Positions 36,122 through 44,457 of a stretch of DNA of 64,000 nt are shown piece by piece. The position numbers were made by a program, and so were the translations under genes. Within the stretch, counting starts at the first letter, position 1. Every line of letters starts with the position of its first letter. The DNA is taken from contig NZ_CAIT01000007.1 in assembly GCF_000296815.2 (NCBI RefSeq), positions 186,001 to 250,000 on the forward strand, given 5' to 3'. The DNA is from Fibrisoma limi BUZ 3. Its GTDB lineage: Bacteria > Bacteroidota > Bacteroidia > Cytophagales > Spirosomataceae. Below the pieces are notes generated by a model, which worked only from the letters and a program-made list of their open reading frames with translations, did not search any database and was not told the DNA's origin.

Positions 36122-36718
36122 ATGAAAATTTTTTTGTTCTTGTTACTGATACTTTCTGTATGTGCAAACGGGCAGTCAATATTACCCGATAAGCCAAAAA
36201 ATTCTGTATCGTTTGGAGTTAATTATTTGAAATTAGATGCTCCTGATGCAACTGGTCCACATTTTCAATTTGCATATACTCGATTTATCACTGCTTATAA
36301 GCTGGCAGTGTCTATATCTTCCGGTTATTTTGAGAGCAACAATCGAATCAACATTGCAAATGATTATTATGTTAACAGCAACTTCAGAAGGCGGATAACT
36401 GGCGATTTAACGGTGGCATTTACACCAATCCGTACCGCTAAAAACCTTGTTACCATAGGTCTAGGCCCGTCCTTATGGCACAGAACCGACAAAACATATC
36501 AAAGAATTGATTACACCTTGACTCCCGATGGCGAAGTAACAAACCTCTTAGTTGATGGCAATTACGTGAAAAAGATTGATGCTGGTTTTCATGCAAAAGC
36601 GACCTATTCACACACTGTTACAAGGCGTTTAGTTGCATCAGGGCAGGTTGCCTTGACTAGGTTTAAAGAACTAAGTGTTATTCCAATGATTGGCATCAAT
36701 ATTGGCTACAAACTTTAA
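36122..36718 (+). CDS. exported hypothetical protein, probable outer-membrane beta-barrel
   Basis: A 198-residue protein with a clear signal peptide (MKIFLFLLLILSVCANGQS). The mature part has alternating hydrophobic/polar stretches with many Tyr/Phe residues (FQFAYTRFITAYKLAVSISS) and ends in a strand-like GINIGYKL, features of small outer-membrane barrels. No specific family is recognised. Low-GC composition like the gene at 35405. A GTCAG-core hairpin follows. Confidence 0.65.
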   Translation: MKIFLFLLLILSVCANGQSILPDKPKNSVSFGVNYLKLDAPDATGPHFQFAYTRFITAYKLAVSISSGYFESNNRINIANDYYVNSNFRRRITGDLTVAFTPIRTAKNLVTIGLGPSLWHRTDKTYQRIDYTLTPDGEVTNLLVDGNYVKKIDAGFHAKATYSHTVTRRLVASGQVALTRFKELSVIPMIGINIGYKL

Positions 36719-36734
36719 TCTGTATCATTCATTA

Positions 36735-36756
36735 TGTCAGGTTCCCAAACCTGACA
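36735..36756. terminator. short hairpin between convergent genes, TGTCAGGTT core
   Basis: TGTCAGGTT (36735-36743) pairs exactly with 36748-36756 around CCCA. It lies between the + gene ending at 36718 and the - gene ending at 36789. The core resembles the loop-proximal parts of the hairpins at 20847 and 27291. Confidence 0.6.
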
Positions 36757-36788
36757 CAACGTTCACAAACCAACCTGTTCAATCAGGC

Positions 36789-36980
36789 TTATTCAGTCCG
36801 GTGCGGGTTACGTTTCAGCCAGAAATACCCACTGATCGACACGCCGAAACACGGCAGGGCAGCCAGCATTTTGAGCCAGTCAATGCGTCCAAACTGAAGG
36901 TACGTCGTGTAGGCGTGAACCAGTTGAAGAGCCCCTAAAAGGGTGATAAGACCGATTGTCAGTTTGCTTCCTCTATTCAT
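36789..36980 (-). CDS. small two-helix membrane protein
   Basis: A 63-residue protein with two hydrophobic segments (LTIGLITLLGALQLVHAY and LKMLAALPCFGVSISGYFWL) and a basic tail. Its ATG overlaps the end of the decarboxylase gene by 4 nt (ATGA), typical of translational coupling, so it is very likely real and co-expressed. No family recognised. A role near an amine-producing decarboxylase at the membrane would be speculation. Confidence 0.65.
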   Translation of the reverse strand: MNRGSKLTIGLITLLGALQLVHAYTTYLQFGRIDWLKMLAALPCFGVSISGYFWLKRNPHRTE

Positions 36981-38431
36981 AGCACGATAGCGTCTTTCTT
37001 GCTAAAGGCACGACCCAGCCGTTCTACTTCCGTCAGCAACGTAGCCAGATGGTCGTCGGTAGTGAGTGGATTCATGAGTGAAACGCGCAGGTACACCCGG
37101 CCCCGCAACGTTGTCTGCACAATATAAAACTGCCCGTCCCTGAGCAACTGCCGACGAATCTGGTTGTTCAAGTCATCGAGCTGGCCCGGATCGGTCAAGT
37201 CGCCAACGTAGCGAAAACACACGATGTTGGATTCCGGCTCAACGGCCAGTTCAAAACCCGCCCGCTGCTGAATCTGCCCCGCAAACCGACGAGCCAGGCC
37301 ATAAAGCGTATCCACGTTTTCGGTGAAGATTTCGTCACCGTACGTCCGCAATACGGCGTACACCTTCGCGCTCATCATCAGCTTGGTACACTCGAACGCC
37401 CGCTTGCCTGAGTTGAACCAGTCCTTCGCGTTCGCATCAGCCCAGAGGTACTGCGCCTTCTGCTGGAACGTCCGGTACGAGTCGGTGTCCCGTTTGTAAA
37501 GCACTGCCGTGACCAGGGCCGGTATCATCATCATTTTGTGGAAATCAACGACCACCGAGTCGGCCCGTTCGATGCCCTGCACCAGCGGTCGATACGTATC
37601 CGACAAGGCCGCTACGCCCCCGTGTGCCCCATCGGCGTGAAACCAGATGTTGTGTTTGGTGCAAAAATCAGCGATGGCCATCAGGTTGTCGTACGAGCCG
37701 GTGGACGTAGAGCAGGCGCTACCTACTACGGCAAACACAGTCAGGCCCCGTGCTTTTGCCTGTTCCAGATACGGCTCAAGCAATTCCGTCTGCATCTGGA
37801 AGCGGTCATTCGTGGGTATCTTGATGATTCCGTCCGTTCCCAGGCCCATGATCCGGGCCGCCCGGTCCACGCAGTAATGGGCCTCGTCGGACACCATAAT
37901 GGCCAGGCGGTCCGACGTACCGTTCTCCCAGACATCGGTTGGAGCCGCCACGGCCCGGGCTGTCAGCAAGGCCGTTAGGTTGGCGAGCGTTCCGCCTGAC
38001 GTCAGCAGGCCACCCGCTTCGGAGCCGAGGCTTAGTCGACCGGCCAGCCAATGTGTCACAATACGTTCGAAGGCGTTGGCCGTCATGCCCATTTCGTACA
38101 CGGCCATACCCTGGTTGAGCAGTCCGGTCAGCAAACCCGTCAGGGCCGCCAGCGGCAGCGGGGGTGTCACCTGGTGGCCCATGAACTTCGGGTTGTGCAG
38201 ATGAATGGACCGCCCGATCATGTCGCGCAGCAACGGCAACGGGTCCGCGTTGACCGGCTTCTTAAAATCGGCCTGCCAGTACGCCAGTTGATCGTCAGGG
38301 TCGAGGTAGTTCAGAGTCGGTTGCTGACCGGTTTCGGCCTGCGCGAGGTGATCAGCCAGTACATCAACCAGCGCATGGGCTTGTGCTCGAAACGTCTCGG
38401 GCGAATAGGCGGTATGCAGTCGTTCGTTCAT
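36977..38431 (-). CDS. group II PLP-dependent amino-acid decarboxylase
   Basis: A 484-residue protein of the glutamate/DOPA/diaminobutyrate decarboxylase fold. Seen in order: HNPKFMGHQVTPP (substrate-side loop), LTSGGTLANLTALLTAR (PLP phosphate contacts), the His in SDEAHYCVDRA that stacks on PLP, HADGAHGG with the Asp that binds the pyridine nitrogen, and DFHKMM with Lys299 as the Schiff-base lysine. The C-terminal domain has VYLRVSLMNPLTT. The specific substrate (aromatic, 2,4-diaminobutyrate or other) is not readable by eye. It is divergent from the LysR gene 73 nt away, which probably controls it, and is coupled to the small membrane protein downstream. Confidence 0.92.
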   Translation of the reverse strand: MNERLHTAYSPETFRAQAHALVDVLADHLAQAETGQQPTLNYLDPDDQLAYWQADFKKPVNADPLPLLRDMIGRSIHLHNPKFMGHQVTPPLPLAALTGLLTGLLNQGMAVYEMGMTANAFERIVTHWLAGRLSLGSEAGGLLTSGGTLANLTALLTARAVAAPTDVWENGTSDRLAIMVSDEAHYCVDRAARIMGLGTDGIIKIPTNDRFQMQTELLEPYLEQAKARGLTVFAVVGSACSTSTGSYDNLMAIADFCTKHNIWFHADGAHGGVAALSDTYRPLVQGIERADSVVVDFHKMMMIPALVTAVLYKRDTDSYRTFQQKAQYLWADANAKDWFNSGKRAFECTKLMMSAKVYAVLRTYGDEIFTENVDTLYGLARRFAGQIQQRAGFELAVEPESNIVCFRYVGDLTDPGQLDDLNNQIRRQLLRDGQFYIVQTTLRGRVYLRVSLMNPLTTDDHLATLLTEVERLGRAFSKKDAIVL

Positions 38432-38504
38432 GACTCAAAGCAAACGAATCGTTGTGATAACCGGAAATACTTAATTTTGATGAATTGATACCAGAAACGC
38501 ATCA

Positions 38505-39419
38505 ATGGATCTCTACCAGCTCAAGCATTTTCTGGCGCTTGCCGAAACGCTGAACTACCGCCGAACGGCCGAAGCCGTATTCATTGCGCAACCGGCCCTG
38601 AGCCGGCAGATTCAGCAACTGGAGCGTGAAGTAGGTGCTCAATTGTTTCGTCGCGACAAACGTACCGTAACGCTCACCCCAGCCGGCGCGTATCTGCAAC
38701 AGGAAGCCCGGCGACTGATCGAGCAACTGGAACAAGCGTTTCGAAAAACCGCTCAGATTCACCGGGGTGAAGCAGGCGAAATTCGTATTGGCCATGCCAG
38801 CTCGGCGATGCAGTCCATCCTGCCACGGCTGCTGGCAACAATTCGCGAGCAAACCCCGGACCTGCGGGCGCTGCTGATGGAGACCACCAACCGGTTTCAG
38901 ATGGCGGCTTTGCATAACCGGGAGATCGACGTCGGTTTTTCGCCCAACGTCATTGCCCCGGCTGACATCAGCAGTCGAATTGTGTATGCCGAAAACTTCG
39001 TGGTGATACTACCTGAAAGCCACCCGATTACTGCTGAAACCTTCACAAACCTCTCGGTGTTTGCCCACGACGATTTTATCCTACCACCGTTGCCGGAGGG
39101 CATCGGCTACGTTGAAAGCATCCAGTCGCTGTGTCAGTCGTACGGATTTCTGCCCCATATTGCCTACGAATCGGCGTATTCCAGTACGGTACTGCGGCTG
39201 GTCGAAGCGGGGATGGGCATTTCCATCGAACCCGCGTCTACACTACGAGGCCAGAATTTACGCATTAAAACCATCGAATTAACCGACGTACCGCAGAAGG
39301 CCGAAATGCGGATGCTCTGGCTCACCGAACGTACCACCGAACTGACCCCGTTTCTGGATCTGATTGACCGACTACTTGATGCCCATGCGCAACCGACTCC
39401 CGCCCGATCAATACATTAA
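38505..39419 (+). CDS. LysR-family transcriptional regulator
   Basis: A 304-residue protein with the standard N-terminal winged helix-turn-helix (MDLYQLKHFLALAETLNYRR, then TAEAVFIAQPALSRQIQQLE) and a C-terminal periplasmic-binding-like effector domain starting near GEIRIGHASSAMQ. The divergent arrangement with the decarboxylase gene (73-nt gap) is the classic LysR pattern, so the target is probably that gene; the effector may be its amino-acid substrate (inference). The 3' end overlaps the MeaB gene by 41 nt. Confidence 0.93.
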   Translation: MDLYQLKHFLALAETLNYRRTAEAVFIAQPALSRQIQQLEREVGAQLFRRDKRTVTLTPAGAYLQQEARRLIEQLEQAFRKTAQIHRGEAGEIRIGHASSAMQSILPRLLATIREQTPDLRALLMETTNRFQMAALHNREIDVGFSPNVIAPADISSRIVYAENFVVILPESHPITAETFTNLSVFAHDDFILPPLPEGIGYVESIQSLCQSYGFLPHIAYESAYSSTVLRLVEAGMGISIEPASTLRGQNLRIKTIELTDVPQKAEMRMLWLTERTTELTPFLDLIDRLLDAHAQPTPARSIH

Positions 39420-40362
39420 CGGCATCCTGGCTGGCGACCGACTGGTGCTGAGCCGGGCCATCACGCTCATTGAAAGTCGGCTACCGAATGATCAGGCGCT
39501 GGCCCAGGAGGTGCTGAATGGCGTACTGACACAAACCGGTCATTCCATACGCGTGGGCATTACGGGCGTGCCGGGCGTGGGAAAAAGCACGTTTATTGAA
39601 GCCTTTGGCAAATACCTGACTGGGCAGGGGCACAAACTGGCGGTTCTGGCCGTCGACCCCACCAGCCAGCGGTCGGGCGGAAGTCTGCTGGGCGACAAAA
39701 CCCGGATGGAGCAGTTATCCGTCGATCCGAACGCCTACATCCGCCCTTCGCCCGCGGGCGACTCGCTCGGGGGCGTTGCGCACCGAACCCGCGAGACCAT
39801 GCTGCTTTGTGAAGCGGCCGGCTTTGATGTGATTCTCATAGAAACGGTGGGCGTCGGGCAGTCTGAAACGCTGGTACATGGTATGGTCGATTTCTTTCTG
39901 CTGCTGATGCTGGCGGGGGCCGGTGATGAGCTTCAGGGTATGAAACGGGGCATTATGGAACTGGCCGATGCGCTGGCCATTACCAAAGCCGATGGCGACA
40001 ACCGCCCCGCAGCCGACCGTGCCCGCGTCGAATACCAGAACGCCCTGCATCTGTTTCCGCCCACGGGTACCGGCTGGTATCCGCCCGTACTGACCTGTTC
40101 TGCAACAACCGGCGATGGCATCACCGACATCTGGCAGTTGATTCAGAACCATCAGGAGCAGATGACCCGCAACGGGCACCGCGATCGTCGGCGGCAGGAG
40201 CAGCAACTGGCGTGGTTTCGCAGCCATCTTCGGCGTCGGCTCGAAAGCCGCTTCTTTCAGCAGGCAGGCGTTTCGGAGCAGTTAAAAGCGATGGAGGAAC
40301 AGATCAAAGACGGTACGTTGCTGCCCGTGCAGGCAGTAGAAAACCTGCTGCGAAACATTTAG
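39379..40362 (+). CDS. meaB: MeaB/ArgK-family G3E GTPase (methylmalonyl-CoA mutase chaperone type)
   Basis: The start at ATG 39379 gives MPMRNRLPPDQYINGILAGD (327 residues); ATG 39385 is an alternative and an upstream TTG at 39364 is less likely. Walker A is GVPGVGKST (from residue 63), and the family blocks AVDPTSQRSGGSLLGDKTRM, then FDVILIETVGVGQSE, and ADALAITKADGDN as the nucleotide-specificity loop are all present. Family members load and protect adenosylcobalamin-dependent methylmalonyl-CoA mutase. No mutase gene is in the window. The gene overlaps the LysR gene by 41 nt in another frame, so the two are likely co-transcribed. Confidence 0.93.
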   Translation: MPMRNRLPPDQYINGILAGDRLVLSRAITLIESRLPNDQALAQEVLNGVLTQTGHSIRVGITGVPGVGKSTFIEAFGKYLTGQGHKLAVLAVDPTSQRSGGSLLGDKTRMEQLSVDPNAYIRPSPAGDSLGGVAHRTRETMLLCEAAGFDVILIETVGVGQSETLVHGMVDFFLLLMLAGAGDELQGMKRGIMELADALAITKADGDNRPAADRARVEYQNALHLFPPTGTGWYPPVLTCSATTGDGITDIWQLIQNHQEQMTRNGHRDRRRQEQQLAWFRSHLRRRLESRFFQQAGVSEQLKAMEEQIKDGTLLPVQAVENLLRNI

Positions 40363-40431
40363 AAATAGTGGTAAATTTGGTGATTGGTTATGCAGTTTAA
40401 CTGCATAAACTTAGTCATTTACGCTCATCCA

Positions 40432-41523
40432 ATGCCCAAACTTTCTGTTTTCTGGCTGTTTATACTGACCAATTTGTTCAGTTCCTCGACAATGGCACAA
40501 GTACGTCGGGATACGACCATCGTGCTGAAAGCAATCACCGGTCTCCAATTCGATCAGCCCCGATTAGTCATTAAACCTAATACGCGCCTGCGTCTGGTGC
40601 TGCACAACACCGACGACATGGCCCACAACCTCGTGCTGACCAAACCCAACTCCCGGCTCCGGGTGGTTGAATTTGCCCTGGCACTCGGCGAACGCGGTCC
40701 CAAACTGGATCACGTACCACCCATGCCCGAGGTACTGGCCCATACCCGAACGGTCGATCCGGGCAATGCCGATACGTTGACCGTAACCCTGACCGAGGGC
40801 GCTTACCCGTACGTCTGTACGTACCCGGGCCACGGGTCCATCATGTACGGTGTGCTGTATGTAGTCGACAATGCTAAACGCCTGCCGCCCCTGGATGCTG
40901 ACCCGAACGTACCGAATCGGTCGGGAAGCGAGGATCATGCCCACCACGCGCAGAAGGCGCCGGACCATCCCTATTCGGTTCAGCTTCCGGCCGTTTACCG
41001 GACGTTTATGCCCGATTGCAGTCCGGCCGCTATCGCCGTTGGCCTACCGGCTGTCGGTACCGGCCCGGAGCAGTCGTATTGCTGGGATGCCGGTACGTGC
41101 CGACTCCGCTACGCCTGGGCGGGCGGCTTCGTCGATAACGGCGAACAATGGGAAGGCAAGGGCCAGCGTCTGACCAAGATTGTCGGCGACATTTACTACC
41201 GGGAACAAACCGAGTTTCCGTTTCAGACGGCCGCCGGAAAGCCCAAACCGGACGTACGATTCCGGGGGTATCGCCTGGTTAACCGCTACCCTGAATTTCA
41301 GTATTCGATCGGTGCCGTGACGGTTCGGGAGTTGATCAAGCCCGTAGCAAAAGGGCGTGGACTAATCCGGACGTTCACCTTTGACAAGCTGACGGAACCG
41401 CTTACGTTCGCCGTTGCCGACGACGGAATGCGCTACCAGACGTCGCTGGGGCCCGTTACGAAAGGTTCGGTCCGGATTCCGGCCGGTACGCGTCAGTTCA
41501 CCGTAACCATGTCGACCTTGTAA
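40432..41523 (+). CDS. exported cupredoxin (azurin/plastocyanin-like) with extra C-terminal domain
   Basis: The start at ATG 40432 gives MPKLSVFWLFILTNLFSSST, a signal peptide. Residues ~25-145 are a blue-copper domain with ligands His65 (MAHNLVL), Cys129, His134 and Met138 in the C-x4-H-x3-M spacing. Residues ~180-363 are a second beta-rich domain with Cys pairs (CWDAGTC) and no name I can give. A soluble or periplasmic electron carrier is the expected role. Its stop is 2 nt before the next ATG, so it is tightly coupled to the beta-propeller gene at 41526, a likely electron-donor or partner enzyme (inference). Confidence 0.85.
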   Translation: MPKLSVFWLFILTNLFSSSTMAQVRRDTTIVLKAITGLQFDQPRLVIKPNTRLRLVLHNTDDMAHNLVLTKPNSRLRVVEFALALGERGPKLDHVPPMPEVLAHTRTVDPGNADTLTVTLTEGAYPYVCTYPGHGSIMYGVLYVVDNAKRLPPLDADPNVPNRSGSEDHAHHAQKAPDHPYSVQLPAVYRTFMPDCSPAAIAVGLPAVGTGPEQSYCWDAGTCRLRYAWAGGFVDNGEQWEGKGQRLTKIVGDIYYREQTEFPFQTAAGKPKPDVRFRGYRLVNRYPEFQYSIGAVTVRELIKPVAKGRGLIRTFTFDKLTEPLTFAVADDGMRYQTSLGPVTKGSVRIPAGTRQFTVTMSTL

Positions 41524-41525
41524 TC

Positions 41526-43040
41526 ATGCTGACTACCCTGCTCATTTCGGCCGTTCTCGCCTGCTCGGCCCCGGCTGATACCATTTCCGATTATTATGAG
41601 GTTGAAACCATCCCGACCCCGCCCGGCCTGACGGTTGAAACGGGTGGCATCGCCTTTCTGCCCGATGGGCGGCTGGCGGCTTGCTTCCACCGGGGGGAGG
41701 TGATGCTCTACAATCCTAAGACTAAAATCTGGAAGCTTTTTGCGGAAGGTTTACACGATCCGTTGGGCATTCTGGTCATCAACAACCGCGAGATGCTGGT
41801 TATGCAGCGCCCGGAGCTGACTCGCCTGCGCGATACGGACGGCGACGGCGTGGCGGATCAATACGAAACCGTAACGGATCAGTTCGGGATGTCGGGCAAC
41901 TACCACGAGTTTGCCTTTGGCCCTGTTCGCGATGCCAAAGGCAATTTGTATATCGGCCTGAATACAGCCTCCAACGGCGCGGGCATCCGGGCTGAACTAC
42001 GTGGGCAGTACGATTCGCTGGGTCGGCCGGGCCGCATGTATTCGTGCGTACCGTATCGGGGCTGGGTTATGCAGATTACACCCGACGGCAAAATTCACCC
42101 CTACGCCAGTGGTTTCCGATCGCCAAATGGCCTTGGGTTTGATGCGCAGGGGCGCCTGCTGGTACCCGATAATCAGGGTGACTGGCTTGGCACCAGCAAG
42201 ATCTACTACGTAGAGAAGGGGAAGTTCTACGGCCATCCGGCCAGCCTGGTCTGGAAAGACGGCTTTCCGGACATCAATCCATTGACGCTCCCGGTCAAAA
42301 CCCTCGACAGCATGCGAACGGTTGAAGCCGTGGCACTACCACACGGCCGGATTGCCCACTCCCCTACGCAGATTGTGGTGGATAATTCCAACGGCAAGTT
42401 CGGGCCGTTTGCCGGGCAAACGTTCATGGGCGATATGGACTACCCGCACCTGATCCGGGTGCTGCTGGAAGAGGTAGACGGTCAGGTGCAGGGTGCGTGT
42501 ATTCCGTTCTTTGCGAAGGCTGGCTCGGGTACGACTCGGTTGCGCATCGGTAACAACCGCCTGGCCTTTGCCCCGGACGGCAGTTTGTGGCTCGGCCAGA
42601 CTGATCACGGCTGGCTCGGCACCCGGGGTTTACAACGTATCCGCTACAAGGGCGGTGTTCCGCTGGATATTATGGCTATGCACCTGACGCCAACCGGCTT
42701 TGACCTGACGTTCTCCTTGCCGCTCGACGAAGCAAGCGCCCGGCAGCTAACCAATTACCGGTTCCGGCGCTATTACTACAAATACCACCAGACCTACGGT
42801 TCGCCGGAAACCGACATCAGCGAGGTTCCCGTCACAAGTGTTCGCCTGTCGGCCGACCGCAGAACGGTATCCATTACGCTCAATGAGCTTAAGCCGGGCT
42901 ACATCCACGAACTGACGCTGGGGAACTTACAGACCGAAGGTGGTCGTAAGCAACTGATGAATAAGCTCATCTGCTACACACTTAACCGCTTAACAACGGA
43001 AGCGAGCCGGATTGAATCGGCACAAAAAAATGGCCGCTAA
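41526..43040 (+). CDS. exported beta-propeller protein (sorbosone/PQQ-dehydrogenase-like, DUF7133 type)
   Basis: A 504-residue protein with a short signal (MLTTLLISAVLACSA) and repeated propeller blades: GGIAFLPDGRLAACFHRGEV, then ADQYETVTDQFGMSGNYHEF, GWVMQITPDGKIHPYASGFR, SPNGLGFDAQGRLLVPDNQG, NRLAFAPDGSLWLGQTDHGW. A DxDGDGVADQ loop may bind calcium. These proteins resemble soluble sugar dehydrogenases, but the key quinone-binding residues cannot be confirmed by eye. The C-terminal part (~385-504) is beta-rich. Translationally coupled to the cupredoxin gene. A terminator follows at 43101. Confidence 0.82.
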   Translation: MLTTLLISAVLACSAPADTISDYYEVETIPTPPGLTVETGGIAFLPDGRLAACFHRGEVMLYNPKTKIWKLFAEGLHDPLGILVINNREMLVMQRPELTRLRDTDGDGVADQYETVTDQFGMSGNYHEFAFGPVRDAKGNLYIGLNTASNGAGIRAELRGQYDSLGRPGRMYSCVPYRGWVMQITPDGKIHPYASGFRSPNGLGFDAQGRLLVPDNQGDWLGTSKIYYVEKGKFYGHPASLVWKDGFPDINPLTLPVKTLDSMRTVEAVALPHGRIAHSPTQIVVDNSNGKFGPFAGQTFMGDMDYPHLIRVLLEEVDGQVQGACIPFFAKAGSGTTRLRIGNNRLAFAPDGSLWLGQTDHGWLGTRGLQRIRYKGGVPLDIMAMHLTPTGFDLTFSLPLDEASARQLTNYRFRRYYYKYHQTYGSPETDISEVPVTSVRLSADRRTVSITLNELKPGYIHELTLGNLQTEGGRKQLMNKLICYTLNRLTTEASRIESAQKNGR

Positions 43041-43100
43041 GCCAGGCTGTAAAATGGTACCCAAGAAACGTACGCTCCTTCATAGGAACGTTCACGTATC

Positions 43101-43128
43101 ACCCCAAACCCCTGAAAGGGTTTGGGGT
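43101..43128. terminator. hairpin between convergent genes
   Basis: ACCCCAAACCC (43101-43111) pairs exactly with 43118-43128 around a 6-nt loop. It lies between the propeller gene (+) and wrbA (-) and could serve both. Confidence 0.75.
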
Positions 43129-43150
43129 AATTCTCAAAATGAAAGCGGTA

Positions 43151-43756
43151 CTATTTCTTCCCGCCAAGGAACATCTCCGTTACCTCTGCAACGCGCTTAC
43201 CCTGGAAACGGGCCGCATTGAGAGCCGTCTCGTCGGGCGATAATGAACCATTCTGGCTGACAAACGACGTACCGTAGGGCGTACCCGACTGAAACTGAAT
43301 CGGATCGGCATAACCTGGCGATACGATAATGCTCCCCCAGTGGTAGAACGTATTGCTTAGGGACAGAATCGTTGATTCGTGCCCGCCGTGTGTAGTAGCA
43401 CAACTCGTAAAACCCGACGTAATTTTGTTCACCAGTTTACCTTGTCCCCAAAGTGGCCCCGTCGTGTCGATGAACTGCTTCAACTGAGCAGCCGGCATAC
43501 CGTAGCGGGTCGGTGCACCCATGATAATACCATCTGCCCATTCGAGATCGGCCAGCGTTGCTTCGGGTACGTCCTGCGTTTCAAGCCGGTGACTCGACCA
43601 GCCGGCGTTTGAGGCAATAGCTTCGTCCGGAGCCAGTTCGCGTACTTTTAGCACTCGTACTTCGGCACCCGCCTGTTTAGCACCTTCTTCCAGGGCACGA
43701 GCCAGTTTGTACGTTGTTCCGGTCGCGCTGTAGTAGATAATCGCAATTTTAGCCAT
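43151..43756 (-). CDS. wrbA: WrbA-type NAD(P)H:quinone oxidoreductase
   Basis: A 201-residue flavodoxin-like protein: YYSATGTTYKLARALEEGA is the FMN phosphate loop, WADGIIMGAPTRYGMPAAQL and CATTHGGHESTILSL are the FMN isoalloxazine loops typical of WrbA, followed by GYADP.. and FQGKRVAEV. It reduces quinones with two electrons, avoiding semiquinone radicals, and is usually stress-induced. A near-perfect 17-nt tandem repeat lies just upstream and may be its operator. The acidic-protein and ECF sigma cluster lies upstream on the same strand. Confidence 0.95.
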   Translation of the reverse strand: MAKIAIIYYSATGTTYKLARALEEGAKQAGAEVRVLKVRELAPDEAIASNAGWSSHRLETQDVPEATLADLEWADGIIMGAPTRYGMPAAQLKQFIDTTGPLWGQGKLVNKITSGFTSCATTHGGHESTILSLSNTFYHWGSIIVSPGYADPIQFQSGTPYGTSFVSQNGSLSPDETALNAARFQGKRVAEVTEMFLGGKK

Positions 43757-43788
43757 GTTGTATTACAGATTAATGATTGTGACGCAAA

Positions 43789-43820
43789 TTAAATGTATCT
43801 ACTTTAAATGTATATACTTT
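43789..43820 (-). promoter_or_regulatory. tandem repeat upstream of wrbA, candidate operator
   Basis: TTAAATGTATCTACTTT (43789-43805) and TTAAATGTATATACTTT (43804-43820) differ at one base and repeat with a 15-nt period. The second contains the palindrome GTATATAC. They lie 33-64 nt before the wrbA start codon, where a MarR/HxlR-type redox regulator would bind. Position and repetition are seen; the regulator is a guess. Confidence 0.45.
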
Positions 43821-43892
43821 TATTATCAAATTTTTGAAGCGAGGCTTAAAACCGATTAATTGGCCTCGGCCGATGTCTGGATCGTACAAGTA

Positions 43893-43922
43893 CAATAAAG
43901 GGCGAACTATTTTGTCCGCCCT
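43893..43922 (-). terminator. probable intrinsic terminator of the acidic-protein gene
   Basis: On the minus strand AGGGCG (43922-43917) pairs with CGCCCT (43904-43899) around a loop of 12 nt and is followed by TTATTG, 24 nt after the stop of the gene ending at 43946. Confidence 0.5.
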
Positions 43923-43945
43923 CTATCACCTTACTAGTCAATAAA

Positions 43946-44404
43946 TTATGAATTGCCGTATGTCCGGTCCGGGTCGCGGGCATTGTCGGGTGCCATTCCT
44001 CCTTCGCTCGTCGTCCGGTTCCAGTCGGCATCAGCTACCTTGTCATCAGTTTCATCAGTGGGTTGCTGATAAGCTGTCATCGGCTCCGTTTTATCCATTG
44101 TAGCATCTTCTGCGTTAGCTGGCAGGGGTGGTTGTCCCCATGAAGCTCGTTTGGCTTCTTCTACCTCAGCGTCAGATGGTGCGTCGTTATCGTCTGATTC
44201 GGCTGCCATCCGCTTAATATCCTGATAGTCATCCGAAAAATCGGTATCGCTACCGGACGCTACCCGCGATGGTAGCTCGTTGTCCAATTGCCTATCATTC
44301 AACTGCGTCAGTCCCTGCTCCGGGCCCAGCCCCTGCGTACTATGCATTTGTTTTGCCGCATAGGATTCATCGCTCTCTTTGCGGAGTTTGCTGCTTAAGC
44401 TCAT
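43946..44404 (-). CDS. acidic, probably disordered hypothetical protein A
   Basis: A 152-residue protein very rich in Asp, Glu, Ser, Gln and Asn and almost free of hydrophobic runs (DTDFSDDYQDIKRMAAES, DEVEEAKRASWGQPPL-type stretches). No signal peptide, Cys or known domain. The composition fits a hydrophilin-like or otherwise intrinsically disordered protein. The neighbouring gene (44458) encodes a second, differently sequenced acidic protein; both start codons follow AACGTT, suggesting related leaders. An ECF sigma gene lies upstream. Possibly a stress protein (inference). Confidence 0.65.
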   Translation of the reverse strand: MSLSSKLRKESDESYAAKQMHSTQGLGPEQGLTQLNDRQLDNELPSRVASGSDTDFSDDYQDIKRMAAESDDNDAPSDAEVEEAKRASWGQPPLPANAEDATMDKTEPMTAYQQPTDETDDKVADADWNRTTSEGGMAPDNARDPDRTYGNS

Positions 44405-44457
44405 AACGTTGTTGATTTAATTTATGTATGGTGTACTCAAAACACATTCATGCAGGC

